Notes: generated by a model not told the origin, from the letters alone. 64,000 nucleotides of DNA from Streptococcus sciuri (GCF_024814375.1 NZ_JANUXX010000006.1:62001-126000), one strand, 5' to 3'. Counted from the first letter of the stretch, positions 8,530 to 20,535 are shown. Numbers and translations are program-made.

Positions 8530-9726
8530 TTATTTATCAGTAAGTGCTGCAAGACCTGGAAGTTCTTTACCTTCAAGCAATTCCATAGAAGCTCCACCAC
8601 CTGTAGAAATCCATGAGAATTTGTCTGCACGACCAAGGTTGATAGCTGCCGCAGCTGAGTCACCACCACCGATAATTGATTTAACGCCTGGTTGTTTAAC
8701 GATAGCGTCCATTACACCGATTGTACCAGCTTGGAAGTCAGGGTTTTCAAACACACCCATAGGTCCGTTCCAAACAACTGTTTTAGCACCAGTCAATTCT
8801 TCGTCAAATTTAGCGATAGATTTTGGACCGATATCAAGACCAAGGAATCCAGTATCTACAGCTGCACCTTCAGTATCTTTAACTTCAGTGTAGTCAGCAA
8901 AAGCATTAGCTTCTTTTGAGTCAACTGGCAGGATTAATTTACCGTCAGCTTTAGTCAAAAGTTCTTTAGCAACATCAAGTTTGTCTTCTTCAACAAGTGA
9001 GTTACCGATTTCGATGCCTTGTGCTTTAAGGAATGTATAAGTCATACCACCACCGATAAGGACTTTATCAGCTTTCTTCAACAAGTTTTCAATAACACCA
9101 ATTTTATCTGAAACTTTTGAACCACCAAGGATTGCGATAAATGGACGAACTGGTTTTTCAACAGCTTCTTGGATGTATGCAATTTCATTTTCAAGAAGGA
9201 AACCTGCAACGGCTTTTTCAACATTTGCAGAAATACCTACGTTAGATGCATGTGCACGGTGTGCAGTACCAAATGCATCGTTAACAAAGATACCATCACC
9301 AAGTGAAGCCCAGTATTTACCGAGTTCTGGATCGTTTTTAGATTCTTTTTTACCGTCAACATCTTCAAAGCGAGTGTTTTCAACAAGAAGAACTTCACCA
9401 TCTTTAAGGTTGTTGATAGCTTCTTCAAGTTCAGCACCACGTGTAACACCTGGAAAGACAACTTCTTGACCAAGTTTTGCTGCCAAATCAGCTGCTACTG
9501 GAGCAAGAGATTTACCCTCTTTATCAGCTTCTTCTTTAACACGTCCAAGGTGAGAGAAAAGAATTGCACGACCACCTTGTTCGATGATATACTTGATAGT
9601 TGGAAGAGCCGCAGAAATACGGTTATCGTTAGTGATAACGCCATCTTTCAAAGGCACGTTAAAGTCAACACGGACAAGAACTTTTTTGCCTTTCAAATCA
9701 ACGTCTTTAACAGTCAATTTAGCCAT
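8530..9726 (-). CDS. pgk: phosphoglycerate kinase
   Basis: A 398-residue glycolytic enzyme that transfers phosphate from 1,3-bisphosphoglycerate to ADP in the cytoplasm. It shows RVDFNVPL near residue 18, ILFSHLGR with substrate-binding histidine, [11 protein letters not shown], the hinge [14 protein letters not shown] and the C-terminal nucleotide motif GGGDSAAA. Length is typical. It lies downstream of gap but is separated by a strong terminator, so it has its own promoter; a TATAAT at 9760-9765 is present with a weak -35. Confidence 0.97.
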   Translation of the reverse strand: MAKLTVKDVDLKGKKVLVRVDFNVPLKDGVITNDNRISAALPTIKYIIEQGGRAILFSHLGRVKEEADKEGKSLAPVAADLAAKLGQEVVFPGVTRGAELEEAINNLKDGEVLLVENTRFEDVDGKKESKNDPELGKYWASLGDGIFVNDAFGTAHRAHASNVGISANVEKAVAGFLLENEIAYIQEAVEKPVRPFIAILGGSKVSDKIGVIENLLKKADKVLIGGGMTYTFLKAQGIEIGNSLVEEDKLDVAKELLTKADGKLILPVDSKEANAFADYTEVKDTEGAAVDTGFLGLDIGPKSIAKFDEELTGAKTVVWNGPMGVFENPDFQAGTIGVMDAIVKQPGVKSIIGGGDSAAAAINLGRADKFSWISTGGGASMELLEGKELPGLAALTDK

Positions 9727-9804
9727 TAGTAAAGCTCCTTATAATTTTTTTACCGTTATATTATACCATATTTTTCACAAAGTTTCTAAAAATAATCTAA
9801 AATA

Positions 9805-9838
9805 AAAAAGAAACTAGAGAAAACTCTAGTTTCTTTTT
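9805..9838 (-). terminator. gap terminator
   Basis: A perfect 15-bp stem (9805-9819 and 9824-9838, GAAACTAGAG core) with an AAAA loop and T5 tail on the minus strand, between gap and pgk. Confidence 0.9.
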
Positions 9839-9850
9839 AGCTGACAAAAA

Positions 9851-10861
9851 TTATTTAGCAATTTTTGCGAAGTATTCAAGAGTACGAACAAGTTGTGAAG
9901 TGTATGACATTTCGTTATCGTACCATGAAACAACTTTAACCAATTGGTGTCCATCAACAGTTTGAACTTTAGTTTGAGTTGCATCAAACAATGATCCGTA
10001 AGAGATACCAACGATATCAGAAGATACGATTTGATCTTCTGTGTAACCGTAAGATTCGTTTGAAGCTACCTTCATAGCTGCATTCACTTCTTCAACAGTT
10101 ACTTCTTTATCAAGAACTGCTACCAATTCAGTAACTGATCCAGATGGAACAGGAACACGTTGTGCAGCACCGTCAAGTTTACCGTTTAATTCTGGAATAA
10201 CAAGACCAATAGCTTTAGCAGCACCAGTTGAATTAGGAACGATGTTTGCTGCTGCAGCACGAGCACGGCGAAGATCACCTTTGCGGTGTGGTCCATCAAG
10301 AACCATTTGGTCACCGGTATAAGCGTGGATAGTAGTCATCAAACCTTGTTTTACACCAAAGTTATCTTGCAAAGCTTTTGCCATTGGTGCAAGACAGTTA
10401 GTTGTACATGAAGCACCTGAGATAACTGTTTCAGTACCATCAAGAATTTCATGGTTGGTGTTGAAAACAATAGTTTTAACATCATTTCCGCCAGGAGCTG
10501 TAATAACAACTTTCTTAGCTCCGCCTTCGTGCAAGTGTTTTTCAGCAGCAGCTTTAGTTGCAAAGAATCCAGTAGCTTCAAGAACAATTTCTACACCGTC
10601 AGTTGCCCAGTCGATTTGTTCTGGATCACGTTCAGCAGAAACCTTAACAAATTTACCGTTAACTTCAAATCCGCCTTCTTTGACTTCTACAGTACCATCG
10701 AAACGTCCTTGAGTTGTATCATATTTCAACAAGTGTGCAAGCATTGCTGGATCTGTAAGGTCATTGATACGAGTTACTTCAACACCTTCAACGTTTTGGA
10801 TACGACGGAAAGCAAGACGTCCGATACGACCGAAACCGTTAATACCAACTTTAACTACCAT
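9851..10861 (-). CDS. gap: glyceraldehyde-3-phosphate dehydrogenase, type I
   Basis: A 336-residue NAD-dependent GAPDH. The Rossmann motif [10 protein letters not shown] is at residues 6-15 and the catalytic SGASCTTNC places the nucleophilic cysteine at 152; [11 protein letters not shown] is near the C-terminus. It catalyses the oxidative phosphorylation step of glycolysis; in streptococci the same protein (Plr/GapC) is also found on the cell surface and binds plasmin, which is family knowledge and not visible here. The start at 10861 ([10 protein letters not shown]) follows AAGGAGGAAATC; an in-frame ATG nine codons earlier has no such site. Confidence 0.97.
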   Translation of the reverse strand: MVVKVGINGFGRIGRLAFRRIQNVEGVEVTRINDLTDPAMLAHLLKYDTTQGRFDGTVEVKEGGFEVNGKFVKVSAERDPEQIDWATDGVEIVLEATGFFATKAAAEKHLHEGGAKKVVITAPGGNDVKTIVFNTNHEILDGTETVISGASCTTNCLAPMAKALQDNFGVKQGLMTTIHAYTGDQMVLDGPHRKGDLRRARAAAANIVPNSTGAAKAIGLVIPELNGKLDGAAQRVPVPSGSVTELVAVLDKEVTVEEVNAAMKVASNESYGYTEDQIVSSDIVGISYGSLFDATQTKVQTVDGHQLVKVVSWYDNEMSYTSQLVRTLEYFAKIAK

Positions 10862-10975
10862 TAGTGATTTCCTCCTTATGAAAATCAATTAAATAATATT
10901 TTTAAGAGAGACAAGCTCTCAAACAATGTGAAAAGATTAACTTGATTAGTTATTCAAGTCCTTTCAACACTTCAT

Positions 10976-11004
10976 ATTATATACTTTTTTCATTAAAATT
11001 GCAA
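10976..11004 (-). promoter_or_regulatory. gap promoter
   Basis: Minus-strand TTGCAA (10999-11004) and TATAAT (10976-10981), spacer 17. It leaves a leader of about 110 nt before the ATG. Confidence 0.75.
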
Positions 11005-11073
11005 TCTTTTTGCTATTATAAGTTTAAAAAGTAACTAGAGAGTTTCCTTTTTGACAAACATATCACATCATAA

Positions 11074-11111
11074 GATAAAATAAGAAGCACTTTCGTGCTT
11101 CTTATTTTATC
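11074..11111 (-). terminator. fusA terminator
   Basis: A perfect 17-bp inverted repeat (11074-11090 and 11095-11111, AAGAAGCAC core) with a 4-base loop, immediately after the fusA stop. Confidence 0.88.
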
Positions 11112-11116
11112 AGTGA

Positions 11117-13195
11117 TTATTCACCACTATTTTTCTTAATGATTTCTTCTTGAACAGATTTAGGAACGTCTTCGTAATGATCAAATACCATCATAAAAGT
11201 ACCACGTCCTTGGGTAGCTGAGCGAAGAACAGTTGCATAACCAAACATTTCTGCAAGTGGCACATAAGCACGAACCACCTGAGTATTACCGCGAGCTTCC
11301 ATACCATCCACACGTCCACGGCGAGCTGTCACATGTCCCATAACGTCCCCAAGATTTTCTTCTGGTGCAGTGATAGTTACAAGCATCATTGGTTCAAGAA
11401 TAACCGGTTGTGCAGTTTTTGCAGCTTCTTTCAATGCTAGGGAAGCAGCAATCTTGAAGGCCGTTTCAGATGAGTCAACATCATGGTATGAACCATCATA
11501 AAGTTTCGCTTTGATGTCAACCATAGGATAACCAGCAAGAACACCGTTAGCCATAGATTCTTGAAGACCTTTTTCTACTGCAGGGATGAATTCACGAGGA
11601 ACGACACCACCGACGATTGCATTTTCAAATTCGAAGCCTTTTCCTTCTTCGTTTGGTGTAAATTCAATCCAAACATCACCAAATTGTCCTTTACCACCAG
11701 ATTGGCGTTTGAAAAATCCTCGAGCTTGAGTAGAAGCACGGAAAGTTTCACGGTAAGATACTTGTGGCGCACCTACATTTGCTTCAACCTTGAATTCACG
11801 ACGCATACGGTCAACAAGGACATCCAAGTGAAGCTCACCCATACCTGAAATAACTGTTTCACCAGTTTCAACGTTCGTTTCAACACGGAATGTTGGATCC
11901 TCTTCGGCGAGTTTTTGAAGCGCAATACCCATCTTGTCTTGGTCAGCTTTAGATTTTGGCTCAACCATCAATTGGATAACTGGTTCTGGAACTTCAATTG
12001 ACTCAAGAATAACTTTAGCTTTTTCGTCAGTCAATGAATCACCAGTTGTGGTGTCTTTCAAACCAACAGCAGCGGCAATGTCACCTGAATAAACCGTTTC
12101 AATTTCTTTACGAGTATTGGCGTGCATCTGAAGGATACGTCCGATACGTTCACGTTTTCCTTTGCTTGTATTCAAAACATAAGAACCACTGTTCAACACA
12201 CCAGAGTAAACACGGAAGAAAGTCAAACGCCCTACAAATGGGTCAGTCATAATCTTGAAAGCAAGCGCTGCAAATGGTTCGTCATCAGAAGCTGGACGAG
12301 TTTCTTCTTCATCTGTATCTGGGTTGACACCCTTGATAGCTGGGATATCAAGGGGGCTTGGAAGATAGTCAATAACCGCATCAAGCATCAATTGGACACC
12401 TTTGTTTTTGAAAGCTGAACCACAAAGAACTGGGTAGAACTCAACATTAATCGTTGCTTTGCGAATAGCCACTTTCAACTCTTCATTTGTGATCTCTTCA
12501 CCTTCAAGGTACTTCATCATAAGGTCTTCATCAGTTTCAGCAACTGCTTCAACTAATTTTTCACGGTATTCTTGAGCTTGTTCAAGGTATTCTGCTGGAA
12601 TATCTTCTTCGAGGATATCTGTACCAAGGTCATTGGTATAAATCTCAGCCTTCATCTTGATAAGGTCAATGATACCACGAAAATCATCTTCTGAACCGAT
12701 TGGCAATTGGATTGGGTGAGCGTTTGCTTGCAAACGTTCATGCAAAGTACTTACTGAGTAAAGGAAGTCAGCACCAATTTTATCCATCTTGTTGGCAAAT
12801 ACGATACGAGGAACTCCATACTCAGTCGCTTGACGCCAAACAGTTTCTGTTTGAGGTTCAACACCTGATTGTGCATCAAGAACCGTTACTGCACCATCAA
12901 GAACACGAAGAGAACGTTGCACTTCAATAGTGAAGTCCACGTGTCCTGGTGTGTCAATAATATTTACACGAGTGTCTTTCCATTGAGCTGTTGTCGCAGC
13001 AGAAGTGATAGTGATACCACGTTCTTGTTCTTGCTCCATCCAGTCCATTTGAGATGCACCTTCGTGAGTTTCACCAATCTTGTGAATTTTACCAGTATAG
13101 TAAAGGATACGCTCTGTTGTAGTAGTTTTACCAGCATCAACGTGAGCCATGATACCGATATTACGAGTTTTTTCAAGTGAAAATTCGCGTGCCAT
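11117..13195 (-). CDS. fusA: elongation factor G
   Basis: A 692-residue translational GTPase that moves tRNA and mRNA through the ribosome and helps recycle it. The GTP-binding motifs are AHVDAGKTT (residues 17-25), the switch II DTPGHVD and the NKMD G4 motif; domains II-V follow with the usual [10 protein letters not shown] and [12 protein letters not shown] segments. Length matches bacterial EF-G. It lies downstream of rpsL-rpsG but behind a terminator, and no tuf gene follows, as is common in streptococci. An extended -10 (TGGTATAAT; core 13228-13233) upstream suggests its own promoter. Confidence 0.97.
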   Translation of the reverse strand: MAREFSLEKTRNIGIMAHVDAGKTTTTERILYYTGKIHKIGETHEGASQMDWMEQEQERGITITSAATTAQWKDTRVNIIDTPGHVDFTIEVQRSLRVLDGAVTVLDAQSGVEPQTETVWRQATEYGVPRIVFANKMDKIGADFLYSVSTLHERLQANAHPIQLPIGSEDDFRGIIDLIKMKAEIYTNDLGTDILEEDIPAEYLEQAQEYREKLVEAVAETDEDLMMKYLEGEEITNEELKVAIRKATINVEFYPVLCGSAFKNKGVQLMLDAVIDYLPSPLDIPAIKGVNPDTDEEETRPASDDEPFAALAFKIMTDPFVGRLTFFRVYSGVLNSGSYVLNTSKGKRERIGRILQMHANTRKEIETVYSGDIAAAVGLKDTTTGDSLTDEKAKVILESIEVPEPVIQLMVEPKSKADQDKMGIALQKLAEEDPTFRVETNVETGETVISGMGELHLDVLVDRMRREFKVEANVGAPQVSYRETFRASTQARGFFKRQSGGKGQFGDVWIEFTPNEEGKGFEFENAIVGGVVPREFIPAVEKGLQESMANGVLAGYPMVDIKAKLYDGSYHDVDSSETAFKIAASLALKEAAKTAQPVILEPMMLVTITAPEENLGDVMGHVTARRGRVDGMEARGNTQVVRAYVPLAEMFGYATVLRSATQGRGTFMMVFDHYEDVPKSVQEEIIKKNSGE

Positions 13196-13227
13196 TATGT
13201 TCTCCTATATTTTTAATTTACTTAGCT

Positions 13228-13233
13228 ATTATA
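13228..13233 (-). promoter_or_regulatory. fusA extended -10 element
   Basis: Minus-strand TATAAT preceded by TGG. No good -35 is visible because the upstream position is occupied by the rpsG terminator. The distance to the fusA start is about 33 bases. Confidence 0.5.
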
Positions 13234-13244
13234 CCATTATTTGG

Positions 13245-13273
13245 AAAAAACGGATAGGCAGGACCTACCCGTT
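13245..13273 (-). terminator. rpsL-rpsG terminator
   Basis: On the minus strand AACGGGTAGG (13264-13273) pairs with CCTA.CCGTT (13249-13258), followed by a T6 run. It separates rpsL-rpsG from fusA. Confidence 0.72.
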
Positions 13274-13444
13274 CTTCTCATCATTTATAAAATGTGAACT
13301 CATTCTTTGTAAGCAGTCACATCCTATGAAATAGAATTCAGACTACAAATATCTGCCAAAAAGATAATCCTTCTTAGAGATTGAAGTTTTCCCACCAAGA
13401 TTTCTATTTTGGCTAACATTTGCTTAACGTCTTTACATCTTGTC

Positions 13445-13915
13445 TTACCAGCGGAAGTGTGCAAATGCACGGTTAGCCTCAGCCATACGATGAGTATCTT
13501 CACGTTTCTTAACTGAAGCACCTGTATTGTTAGCAGCATCCATAATTTCTTTTGCAAGACGTTCTTTCATAGTGTGTTCACCACGAGCACGTGAAGCATT
13601 CACTAACCAACGAAGTCCAAGAGTTGTTCGACGTTCCGGACGTACTTCAACTGGAACTTGATAGTTAGAACCACCGACACGACGTGCACGCACTTCAAGT
13701 ACAGGCATGATGTTATCCATAGCTTCTTCAAATACTTCAAGAGCATTCGTGTCAGTTGTTTCAGCGATTTGTTCAAACGCTCCATAAACGATACTTGCAG
13801 CCACTCCACGTTTTCCGTCAAGCATAACACGGTTGATAAGACGTGTTACAAGTTTTGAATTGTACAATGGATCAGCTAATACTTCGCGCTTTGGCGCTCT
13901 ATTTTTACGACTCAT
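13445..13915 (-). CDS. rpsG: 30S ribosomal protein S7
   Basis: A 156-residue primary 16S rRNA-binding protein of the 30S head. It begins [12 protein letters not shown] and contains the family signature [23 protein letters not shown]; the C-terminal [13 protein letters not shown] is typical. It follows rpsL by 20 bases in the str operon. The 250 bases downstream hold a terminator and the fusA promoter and no gene that I can support. Confidence 0.97.
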   Translation of the reverse strand: MSRKNRAPKREVLADPLYNSKLVTRLINRVMLDGKRGVAASIVYGAFEQIAETTDTNALEVFEEAMDNIMPVLEVRARRVGGSNYQVPVEVRPERRTTLGLRWLVNASRARGEHTMKERLAKEIMDAANNTGASVKKREDTHRMAEANRAFAHFRW

Positions 13916-13935
13916 TTTTTCTTATCTCCCTTCTA

Positions 13936-14349
13936 TTATCCTTTAGGACGTTTAGCACCGTACTTAGAACGGCTTTGTTTACGATCAGCAACACCTGCAG
14001 TATCAAGCGCACCACGAACGATATGGTAACGTACCCCTGGAAGGTCTTTTACACGTCCACCACGGATAAGGACAACACTGTGCTCTTGAAGATTGTGTCC
14101 GATACCTGGAATGTAAGCTGTTACTTCGATTAGGTTGCTCAAACGTACACGAGCGAATTTACGAAGGGCAGAGTTTGGTTTTTTAGGTGTCATTGTACCA
14201 ACACGAGTTGCAACACCACGTTTTTGAGGTGATGAAATATTAGTTGGAACTTTTTTGTGACTATTATAACCAACGTTAAGAGCTGGTGATTTAGATTTTT
14301 CTACTTTAGATTTACGTGGTTTACGAACCAACTGGTTAATTGTGGGCAT
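13936..14349 (-). CDS. rpsL: 30S ribosomal protein S12
   Basis: A 137-residue decoding-site protein. The conserved [11 protein letters not shown] loop (lysines at 56 and 57) and the [17 protein letters not shown] segment are present. Both lysines of the first loop, the usual site of streptomycin-resistance changes, are wild type. It begins the str operon and is followed by rpsG. The 190 bases upstream hold the promoter and a leader with secondary structure. Confidence 0.97.
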   Translation of the reverse strand: MPTINQLVRKPRKSKVEKSKSPALNVGYNSHKKVPTNISSPQKRGVATRVGTMTPKKPNSALRKFARVRLSNLIEVTAYIPGIGHNLQEHSVVLIRGGRVKDLPGVRYHIVRGALDTAGVADRKQSRSKYGAKRPKG

Positions 14350-14485
14350 CTACATTCTCCTGTTTTTTAGTTTTGGTTGATGATACACTCGGTGACAGCT
14401 ACCATCTGTGTGTACTTTGCAACTATTGTCAGCACGTCTCTGTACACTTTTGAGAGACCAAAAGTAAAAAGTACCGTTTATTATA
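14350..14485 (-). promoter_or_regulatory. rpsL promoter and leader
   Basis: A minus-strand TATAAT is at 14480-14485 without a clear -35 at 17 bases. The leader of about 125 nt contains a small hairpin made by GGTCTCT and AGAGAC around 14435-14458. Long structured leaders often mediate ribosomal-protein autoregulation, but no known leader family is recognised here. Confidence 0.4.
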
Positions 14486-14541
14486 GTAACACGTTTCACC
14501 ATTTTCGTCAATGGATTCTCACATTTTTTTGCTGTAAAAAC

Positions 14542-14985
14542 TTAATGTTGCTTTGTATCAAGGATAATAGTAACTGGTCCATCATTTTCAAGACTAATCT
14601 GCATATCAGATCCAAAAATGCCTGTCTGTATTGGAACGTTTTGCGCTAACTGGCGATTGAACTGCTCGTAGTATCGCTTAGCAAGTACTGGCTCTGCTGC
14701 ATTTGTAAAAGCAGGACGATTACCTTTTTTAGTCTCAGCAAATAAAGTGAATTGTGATACCGATAACACACTGCCTTTGATATCTTTAACCGATAAATTC
14801 ATCTTGCCAGATTCATCTGAAAAGATACGCATGTTGACAATTTTGCGACAAGCGTAATCTAAATCTTTCTTAGTATCATCTGGTGCTATACCAACAAAAA
14901 GCAACAGACCCTCACCAATCTCAGAGATGACCTTATCTGATACTACAACTCGTGCCATTTTAACTCGTTGAATAATCACTCTCAT
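14542..14985 (-). CDS. dtd: D-aminoacyl-tRNA deacylase
   Basis: A 147-residue Dtd that hydrolyses D-aminoacyl-tRNAs such as D-Tyr-tRNA and proofreads Gly-tRNA(Ala). It begins [13 protein letters not shown] and shows the cross-subunit signature motifs SVSQFTLFA and [11 protein letters not shown] (the SQxT and NxGP-like active-site segments). The start at 14985 follows AAGGAGATGGCT; a longer reading would overlap relA. It lies 10 bases after relA, an arrangement common in Firmicutes. Confidence 0.95.
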   Translation of the reverse strand: MRVIIQRVKMARVVVSDKVISEIGEGLLLFVGIAPDDTKKDLDYACRKIVNMRIFSDESGKMNLSVKDIKGSVLSVSQFTLFAETKKGNRPAFTNAAEPVLAKRYYEQFNRQLAQNVPIQTGIFGSDMQISLENDGPVTIILDTKQH

Positions 14986-14995
14986 AGCCATCTCC

Positions 14996-17218
14996 TTAAC
15001 CGTTTGTACGCTTAACAGAGTAAACATCAGGAATAATTTTTATTTTGTCAACAACTGTCGTAAGATGAGATAGATTTGGAATACCAAAACTAACATGGAT
15101 GTTAGCAAATTTCATGTCTTTTGTTGGCTGGGCATTGACAGTGGAAATACTTTTGGTAGCATTGCTAAGAGTTTGTAAAACATCATTTAACAAACCGCTA
15201 CGATTTAGACCATAAATATCAATTTCTGCCATATAATCTTTGGAGTCATTTATTGCAGCGTCCCATTCCACATCAACCAAACGTTGCTCATAGTTTTCTT
15301 GACTTTTAAGATTGTGACAGTCCGCACGGTGAATAGCTACTCCACGTCCTTTGGTGATATAACCTTCAATGGCATCACCTGGTACAGGGTTACAACATTT
15401 GGCAATACGCATAAGTAAACCTGAGGCACCTTGGATAATTACACCGTTTTCGCTTCTGACTTTAAGGACTTCTTTTTTCTCTTTTTTTATCTCGCCTCCA
15501 TTCATGAGTTCTTCAGCTTCTGCTTTAGCTTTTGCACGCTCTTCCTCACGGCGTTCCTTCTCTGTCAAACGATTAAAGACAGCCACAGGACTTAAATCAC
15601 CAAAACCAACTGATGCATAAAGAGCTTCCTCACTACGCACACTGAAACGAGGTAAAATCGCATCAATATGCTTTTTATCCAAATATTTATTGGCTACATA
15701 ACCCTGTTCTTGGAAATAAGATAACAGCATATCACGTCCTTTGCTAACAGATAGCTCTTTGTCTTGATTCTTAAAAAATTGACGAATTTTATTGCGAGCC
15801 TTATTGGTTTTAACAATCTTGACCCAATCACGACTCGGCCCAAAGGAGTTGGGATTGGTGATAATTTCAACAACATCACCTGTTTTAAGCTTAGCCGTCA
15901 AAGGAACCATACGCCCATTAACACGAGCACCAGTTGCTTTTTCGCCAACTTGTGTGTGAATGGCGTAAGCAAAATCAATCGGTCCTGAATCTCTTGGCAA
16001 TTCTTGCACAGCACCTGTCGGTGTAAAGACATAGATTCGCTCTGTAAAAATGTCTTCCTTGACAGAATCAACAAACTCCTTAGCATCTCCTCCAGAATCT
16101 GCCTGCAACTCAACCAGTTCTTTAATCCAGTTCATCCCAAGAGCCTGCTCTTCGGAATTGACCTTACCTTTAATTCCTTTCTTATAAGCCCAATGCGCCG
16201 CTACCCCATACTCTGCAACTTCGTGCATTTCTTTGGTACGAATTTGAATTTCTATAGGACCTTTAGGACCATAGACTGTTGTGTGAATAGATTGATAGCC
16301 ATTTGCCTTTGGCGCTGCAATATAGTCTTTAAAACGTCCCGGCATCGGACGCCACAACTCATGAATATAGCCAACCATAGCATAAACATCACTTGGGCTT
16401 TCCATAATACAACGAATAGCAATCAAGTCATATATCTGGTCAAAGCGTTTTTTCTTATCTCGCATTTTACGATAAATAGAGTAAATATGCTTAGGACGTC
16501 CATACACGTCACCATAGAGTCCCTGCTCTTCGGTGTAAGCTTTGATTTTATCGACAATCTCATCGACCAGTGCCTCACGTTCTCGACGTTTTTCGCTCAT
16601 CATGTGAGAAATCTTATAGAACTCAACCTCATTGAGGTAACGAAATGATAAATCTTCTAGTTCCCACTTAATACGACTAATCCCTAAACGATGTGCCAAT
16701 GGCGCATAAATCTCCATTGTCTCGCGTGAGATACGCTCTTGCTTATCCTTACGTAAATGTTTTAGCGTTCGCATATTATGCAGGCGATCGGCTAACTTGA
16801 CCAAAATGACACGAATATCTTTTGACATTGCCATGAGCATCTTGCGGTGATTCTCTGCTAGTTGCTCCTCATGACTCTTGTACTCTACCTTACCAAGCTT
16901 GGTCACACCATCAACGATATCACGCGCATCCTTACCAAAGTTTTTTTCAATATCATCAAGCGTTCGATCAGTATCCTCAACCACATCATGTAAAAAGCCA
17001 CATGCTACTGTAACTGCATCTAGCTGCAAATCTGCTAAGATACCAGCTACCTGAATAGGATGAATAATATAAGGTTCTCCTGATTGTCTCACCTGTGTGA
17101 CATGAGCTTCTGTCGCATAATCAAGCGCTTTTTTGACGTAAGCTACGTCAAAATCATTCATATACTTTTTAGTGATTGCTACAACTTCGTCACCTGTTAC
17201 ATTTACAAATTTTGCCAT
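14996..17218 (-). CDS. relA: bifunctional (p)ppGpp synthetase/hydrolase (RSH)
   Basis: A 740-residue stringent-response enzyme. Domains in order: an HD hydrolase ([10 protein letters not shown], His-Asp at 77-78, with the later [14 protein letters not shown] region), a synthetase domain ([25 protein letters not shown]), a TGS domain ([14 protein letters not shown]), a zinc/helical segment with [10 protein letters not shown], and a C-terminal ACT domain. The intact HD motif points to the bifunctional Rel type of Gram-positive bacteria. The start at 17218 ([12 protein letters not shown]) has GAGGAAAT upstream; an ATG four codons earlier has a poorer site. It is cotranscribed with dtd and divergent from nrdI. 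Confidence 0.95.
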   Translation of the reverse strand: MAKFVNVTGDEVVAITKKYMNDFDVAYVKKALDYATEAHVTQVRQSGEPYIIHPIQVAGILADLQLDAVTVACGFLHDVVEDTDRTLDDIEKNFGKDARDIVDGVTKLGKVEYKSHEEQLAENHRKMLMAMSKDIRVILVKLADRLHNMRTLKHLRKDKQERISRETMEIYAPLAHRLGISRIKWELEDLSFRYLNEVEFYKISHMMSEKRREREALVDEIVDKIKAYTEEQGLYGDVYGRPKHIYSIYRKMRDKKKRFDQIYDLIAIRCIMESPSDVYAMVGYIHELWRPMPGRFKDYIAAPKANGYQSIHTTVYGPKGPIEIQIRTKEMHEVAEYGVAAHWAYKKGIKGKVNSEEQALGMNWIKELVELQADSGGDAKEFVDSVKEDIFTERIYVFTPTGAVQELPRDSGPIDFAYAIHTQVGEKATGARVNGRMVPLTAKLKTGDVVEIITNPNSFGPSRDWVKIVKTNKARNKIRQFFKNQDKELSVSKGRDMLLSYFQEQGYVANKYLDKKHIDAILPRFSVRSEEALYASVGFGDLSPVAVFNRLTEKERREEERAKAKAEAEELMNGGEIKKEKKEVLKVRSENGVIIQGASGLLMRIAKCCNPVPGDAIEGYITKGRGVAIHRADCHNLKSQENYEQRLVDVEWDAAINDSKDYMAEIDIYGLNRSGLLNDVLQTLSNATKSISTVNAQPTKDMKFANIHVSFGIPNLSHLTTVVDKIKIIPDVYSVKRTNG

Positions 17219-17298
17219 ACATTTCCTCATCTGAATTGTCTTTCTCCTATTGTACCACTTTTAAGACAAAAAGAGAAAGTCCTCAATCTAAAGAACTC

Positions 17299-17327
17299 TT
17301 GCAAGAGAGGCAACATTCTGTTACACT
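17299..17327 (+). promoter_or_regulatory. nrdI promoter
   Basis: TTGCAA (17299-17304) and TACACT (17322-17327) with a 17-base spacer. The leader is very short, about 14 nt, and carries AGGAGG. Confidence 0.6.
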
Positions 17328-17347
17328 ATTGACAATCAGGAGGAATC

Positions 17348-17800
17348 ATGACTATTACTATCGTCTATATTAGCCTTAGTGGCAATACTGAAAGCTTTGT
17401 CAAACGCTTATCAAACTACTTAAAAGAGCAACAACAAATAGACACCAAGCTTATCAATATCAAAGAACTCAATCATACCACTTTTGCTGTGTGTGAACCT
17501 TTTGTCGCTATGCTACCAACCTATCTTGAAGGAGGCAACGGTGTAGATAACGGAGATATCGAAATCTTAACGACACCTCTTGGAGATTTTATCGCTGCTC
17601 ATGATAACTACAAGCATTGCTATGGTATTGTCGGTTCTGGCAACCGAAATTTTAATCATCAATTTTGCTTAACAGCTAAACAATATGCTAAACGTTTTAA
17701 CTTTCCTGTTTTAGATGAGTTTGAGTTGCGTGGTACATCTAGTGATATTGAACGTATTGCAAATAAACTTATCACAGCTCAAAAAGCATTCAGAGTATAA
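17348..17800 (+). CDS. nrdI: NrdI-family flavodoxin-like protein
   Basis: A 150-residue flavoprotein. The N-terminal [16 protein letters not shown] is an FMN phosphate-binding loop and the [23 protein letters not shown] segment is typical of NrdI, which supplies oxidant to assemble the dimanganese-tyrosyl cofactor of class Ib ribonucleotide reductase. No nrdE, nrdF or nrdH lies beside it, so this is the stand-alone form seen in streptococci. A ribosome site AGGAGG precedes the ATG. It ends in a terminator shared with convergent argH. Confidence 0.88.
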   Translation: MTITIVYISLSGNTESFVKRLSNYLKEQQQIDTKLINIKELNHTTFAVCEPFVAMLPTYLEGGNGVDNGDIEILTTPLGDFIAAHDNYKHCYGIVGSGNRNFNHQFCLTAKQYAKRFNFPVLDEFELRGTSSDIERIANKLITAQKAFRV

Positions 17801-17825
17801 AAAAGCACCCTACAAGGTGCTTTTT
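17800..17825. terminator. bidirectional terminator between nrdI and argH
   Basis: AAAAAGCACC (17800-17809) and GGTGCTTTTT (17816-17825) form a perfect 10-bp stem with a 6-base loop, with T-runs on both strands. Confidence 0.88.
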
Positions 17826-17827
17826 GC

Positions 17828-19210
17828 TTAATCTAACTCTGCTTTTGCCTGCTCAATTTGCCATTTAACTTGATCAAAGCCAGTACCACCAAGAGAATGA
17901 CGACGCTTGACTGCATTATAAGCATCTAAAACAGTGTAAATATCTTGGTCGATAACATCAGACAAGGCTTTGTAACTCTCTAGACTGACATCTTGCAAGT
18001 AGATACCTTTCTTACTACAATCAAGAACTAGCTTTCCTACAATTTCATGCGCTTTTCGGAAAGGAACACCTTTACTAGCAAGATAATCTGCGAGCTCTGT
18101 AGCATTGGAGAAATCTTTTTGAGTAGAAAGACTCATGCGCTCCTTATTGACTGTCATACTATCAAGCATGCCTGCAAGGATATCAATTGCCACCGTGATT
18201 GTCTCTGCGGTATCAAACATACCTTCTTTATCCTCTTGTAAATCTTTATTGTACGCCAAAGGAAGTGACTTCATCACAGTCAATAAACCGACGAGATTAC
18301 CATAAACTCGACCAGACTTTCCACGAATAAGCTCTGCCATATCAGGATTTTTCTTTTGTGGCATGATGGAAGATCCTGTCGAGAAAGTATCAGACAAGGT
18401 GACAAACCGATATTCGTGACTACACCAGTTGATAATTTCCTCACAAAAACGGCTCATATGCATCATCAATATACTAGAGTTGGAAAGAAATTCTAAGATA
18501 AAATCACGATCAGATACCGCATCCAATGAATTACGGTAAGGTACAGAAAAGCCCATCAAATCAGTTGTCAAATGTCTATCAATCGGAAAAGTCGTCCCCG
18601 CCAAAGCAGCGGCTCCAAGCGGAGAAATATCAGCATGATTGACATTAAATTCAAAACGTTCACTGTCTCGTGTAAACATACTGTAGTAAGCCATCAAATG
18701 ATGTCCAAAGGAAATAGGCTGAGCATGTTGAAGATGTGTATAGCCCGGCATGATGGTTTCAATATTATCCTCAGCCAGCTTGACAATAACATGACGTAAA
18801 TGTTTTAGTTTAGCAAGTACTTCATCAAGCTTCGCTTTCAAATACAGATGCATATCAGTTGCAACTTGATCATTGCGTGAACGTGCAGTATGTAGTTTTC
18901 CTGCGACACTACCAATTTCATCGGTCAACAACTGCTCAATATTCATATGAATATCTTCATTGGTGACATCAAATCTCAGCTCTCCTGCTTGATATTTAGA
19001 CAGTAAGGTTTCAAGTCCTTCTTTAATCATCTTTGCTTCATCTTTTGAGATGATATTAGCATTACCCAACATCGTCACATGAGCGATAGACCCCTCAATA
19101 TCATATTGCGCCATCTTCTGATCAAAAGAAATGGAAGCACCAAATTCCTCTACCCATTTTTCAAGGCTTGCTTCAAAACGTCCGCCCCATAATTTATGAT
19201 TTTCTGTCAT
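17828..19210 (-). CDS. argH: argininosuccinate lyase
   Basis: A 460-residue enzyme of the fumarase/aspartase superfamily that splits argininosuccinate into arginine and fumarate. It begins [13 protein letters not shown] and carries the signature loop [12 protein letters not shown] with the catalytic serine, plus [11 protein letters not shown] and [14 protein letters not shown]. Length is normal. It follows argG by 36 bases on the same strand, so argGH form one operon controlled from the ARG-box promoter at 20493-20553. The last two steps of arginine synthesis are therefore present here. Confidence 0.97.
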   Translation of the reverse strand: MTENHKLWGGRFEASLEKWVEEFGASISFDQKMAQYDIEGSIAHVTMLGNANIISKDEAKMIKEGLETLLSKYQAGELRFDVTNEDIHMNIEQLLTDEIGSVAGKLHTARSRNDQVATDMHLYLKAKLDEVLAKLKHLRHVIVKLAEDNIETIMPGYTHLQHAQPISFGHHLMAYYSMFTRDSERFEFNVNHADISPLGAAALAGTTFPIDRHLTTDLMGFSVPYRNSLDAVSDRDFILEFLSNSSILMMHMSRFCEEIINWCSHEYRFVTLSDTFSTGSSIMPQKKNPDMAELIRGKSGRVYGNLVGLLTVMKSLPLAYNKDLQEDKEGMFDTAETITVAIDILAGMLDSMTVNKERMSLSTQKDFSNATELADYLASKGVPFRKAHEIVGKLVLDCSKKGIYLQDVSLESYKALSDVIDQDIYTVLDAYNAVKRRHSLGGTGFDQVKWQIEQAKAELD

Positions 19211-19246
19211 ACTCTGTCCTTTTTATCATTTTATCTGTTAAAAGCT

Positions 19247-20449
19247 TTAGTCATCTTGCTTAGGATGATTGACTTGGCTATTGACTTGTGTTGGCAATCC
19301 CCATAGCTTGATAAAGCCTACAGCTGCCTCTTGATCAAAACTATCAGCTGATGTATAAGTAGCTAGATTTTCATCGTAGAGGGAGTTTTCTGATTGACGA
19401 GCAACAACGACGGCTTGCCCTTTGTAAAGTTTTACTTTAGCAGTACCATTGACTACTTTTTGCGTTTCTTTAATGTAGGCAATAATCGATTTAGTAGCTG
19501 GACTAAACCAAAGGGCATTGTAGATGAGATTAGAGAGTTCATTTTCTAAAATTGGCTTAAAATGAGAAACCTCACGCACTAGAGTAATATCTTCAATTTC
19601 CTTGTGAGCAGCTAGGAGCGTCACAGCACCTGGACATTCGTAAATCTCACGTGATTTGATCCCAACAAGACGATTTTCAACATGGTCAATTCGACCTACA
19701 CCGTGCTTACCAGCTTGATTATTTAGGGTCTGGATGAGGTCTGCTAACTTCATCTCTTTTCCATCTAAAGCAACAGGTATCCCTTCTTTAAACGTGATGT
19801 CAACATACTCTGGTGTGTTGGGAGCATCCTCGGCTGCAGCAGTGATTCCAAAAGCATCCTCTGGTGCTTGATTCCACGGATTTTCTAAAATCCCACATTC
19901 ATTGGCACGTCCCCAGAGATTTTGGTCAACAGAGTATGGATTATCAAGGTCTGCTGGAACAGGTACACCATTTTCTTTGGCATATGTGATTTCTTCTTCA
20001 CGAGACCACTTCCACTCACGGACAGGGGCGATTACTTTTAAACTTGGATCAAGGGCAGCAATTGCAACCTCAAAACGCACTTGGTCATTTCCCTTACCTG
20101 TACAACCATGAGCGATAGTGGTAGCTCCTGTCTTGTGAGCAATCTCAACTAACTTTTTAGAGATAATCGGACGGCTAAGCGCTGAGACTAGAGGATATTT
20201 TTGCTCATACATAGCATGTGCTTGTAGGGCATAAAGCACATAATTTTCCGCAAATTCATCTTTAACATCAAGAACATAGGACTCAATAGCACCAACTTTT
20301 AGCGCCTTGTCATGAATAAAAGCTAAATCCTTTCCTTCACCGACATCCATACAAACAGCGACTACATCATAGTCTTTTTTGAGCCAAGTAATGGCAACAG
20401 AGGTGTCAAGTCCACCAGAATAGGCTAATATGACTTTTTCTTTTGACAT
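19247..20449 (-). CDS. argG: argininosuccinate synthase
   Basis: A 400-residue ATP pyrophosphatase-type enzyme that joins citrulline and aspartate. The P-loop-like AYSGGLDTS is at residues 9-17, followed by [13 protein letters not shown] and [12 protein letters not shown]. The start at 20449 ([13 protein letters not shown]) has a GAGA ribosome-site core and begins at the conserved position; an upstream ATG 11 codons earlier is less likely. Two ARG boxes sit upstream, one over the -10. Confidence 0.96.
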   Translation of the reverse strand: MSKEKVILAYSGGLDTSVAITWLKKDYDVVAVCMDVGEGKDLAFIHDKALKVGAIESYVLDVKDEFAENYVLYALQAHAMYEQKYPLVSALSRPIISKKLVEIAHKTGATTIAHGCTGKGNDQVRFEVAIAALDPSLKVIAPVREWKWSREEEITYAKENGVPVPADLDNPYSVDQNLWGRANECGILENPWNQAPEDAFGITAAAEDAPNTPEYVDITFKEGIPVALDGKEMKLADLIQTLNNQAGKHGVGRIDHVENRLVGIKSREIYECPGAVTLLAAHKEIEDITLVREVSHFKPILENELSNLIYNALWFSPATKSIIAYIKETQKVVNGTAKVKLYKGQAVVVARQSENSLYDENLATYTSADSFDQEAAVGFIKLWGLPTQVNSQVNHPKQDD

Positions 20450-20492
20450 TGCAAATTCTCTTTTCTTTATAAATATTACCAATTACGGTCTA

Positions 20493-20510
20493 TGCGTATA
20501 ATTATACAAC
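20493..20510. promoter_or_regulatory. ARG box 1 (ArgR/AhrC operator)
   Basis: TGCGTATAATTATACAAC matches the consensus TNTGNATWWWWATNCANA at 16 of 18 positions, with a perfect GTATAATTATAC palindrome at its centre. It covers the argG -10. Confidence 0.75.
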
Positions 20511-20529
20511 TACTTAACCCTTTCGTCAA
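20501..20529 (-). promoter_or_regulatory. argGH promoter
   Basis: Minus-strand TTGACG (20524-20529) and TATAAT (20501-20506) are separated by 17 bases. Confidence 0.82.
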
Positions 20530-20535
20530 GACCTT

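Noticed and set aside
13936..14349. Possible streptomycin-resistance change in rpsL
   Set aside because: The TPKKPNS loop keeps both lysines (56 and 57), so the allele looks wild type.
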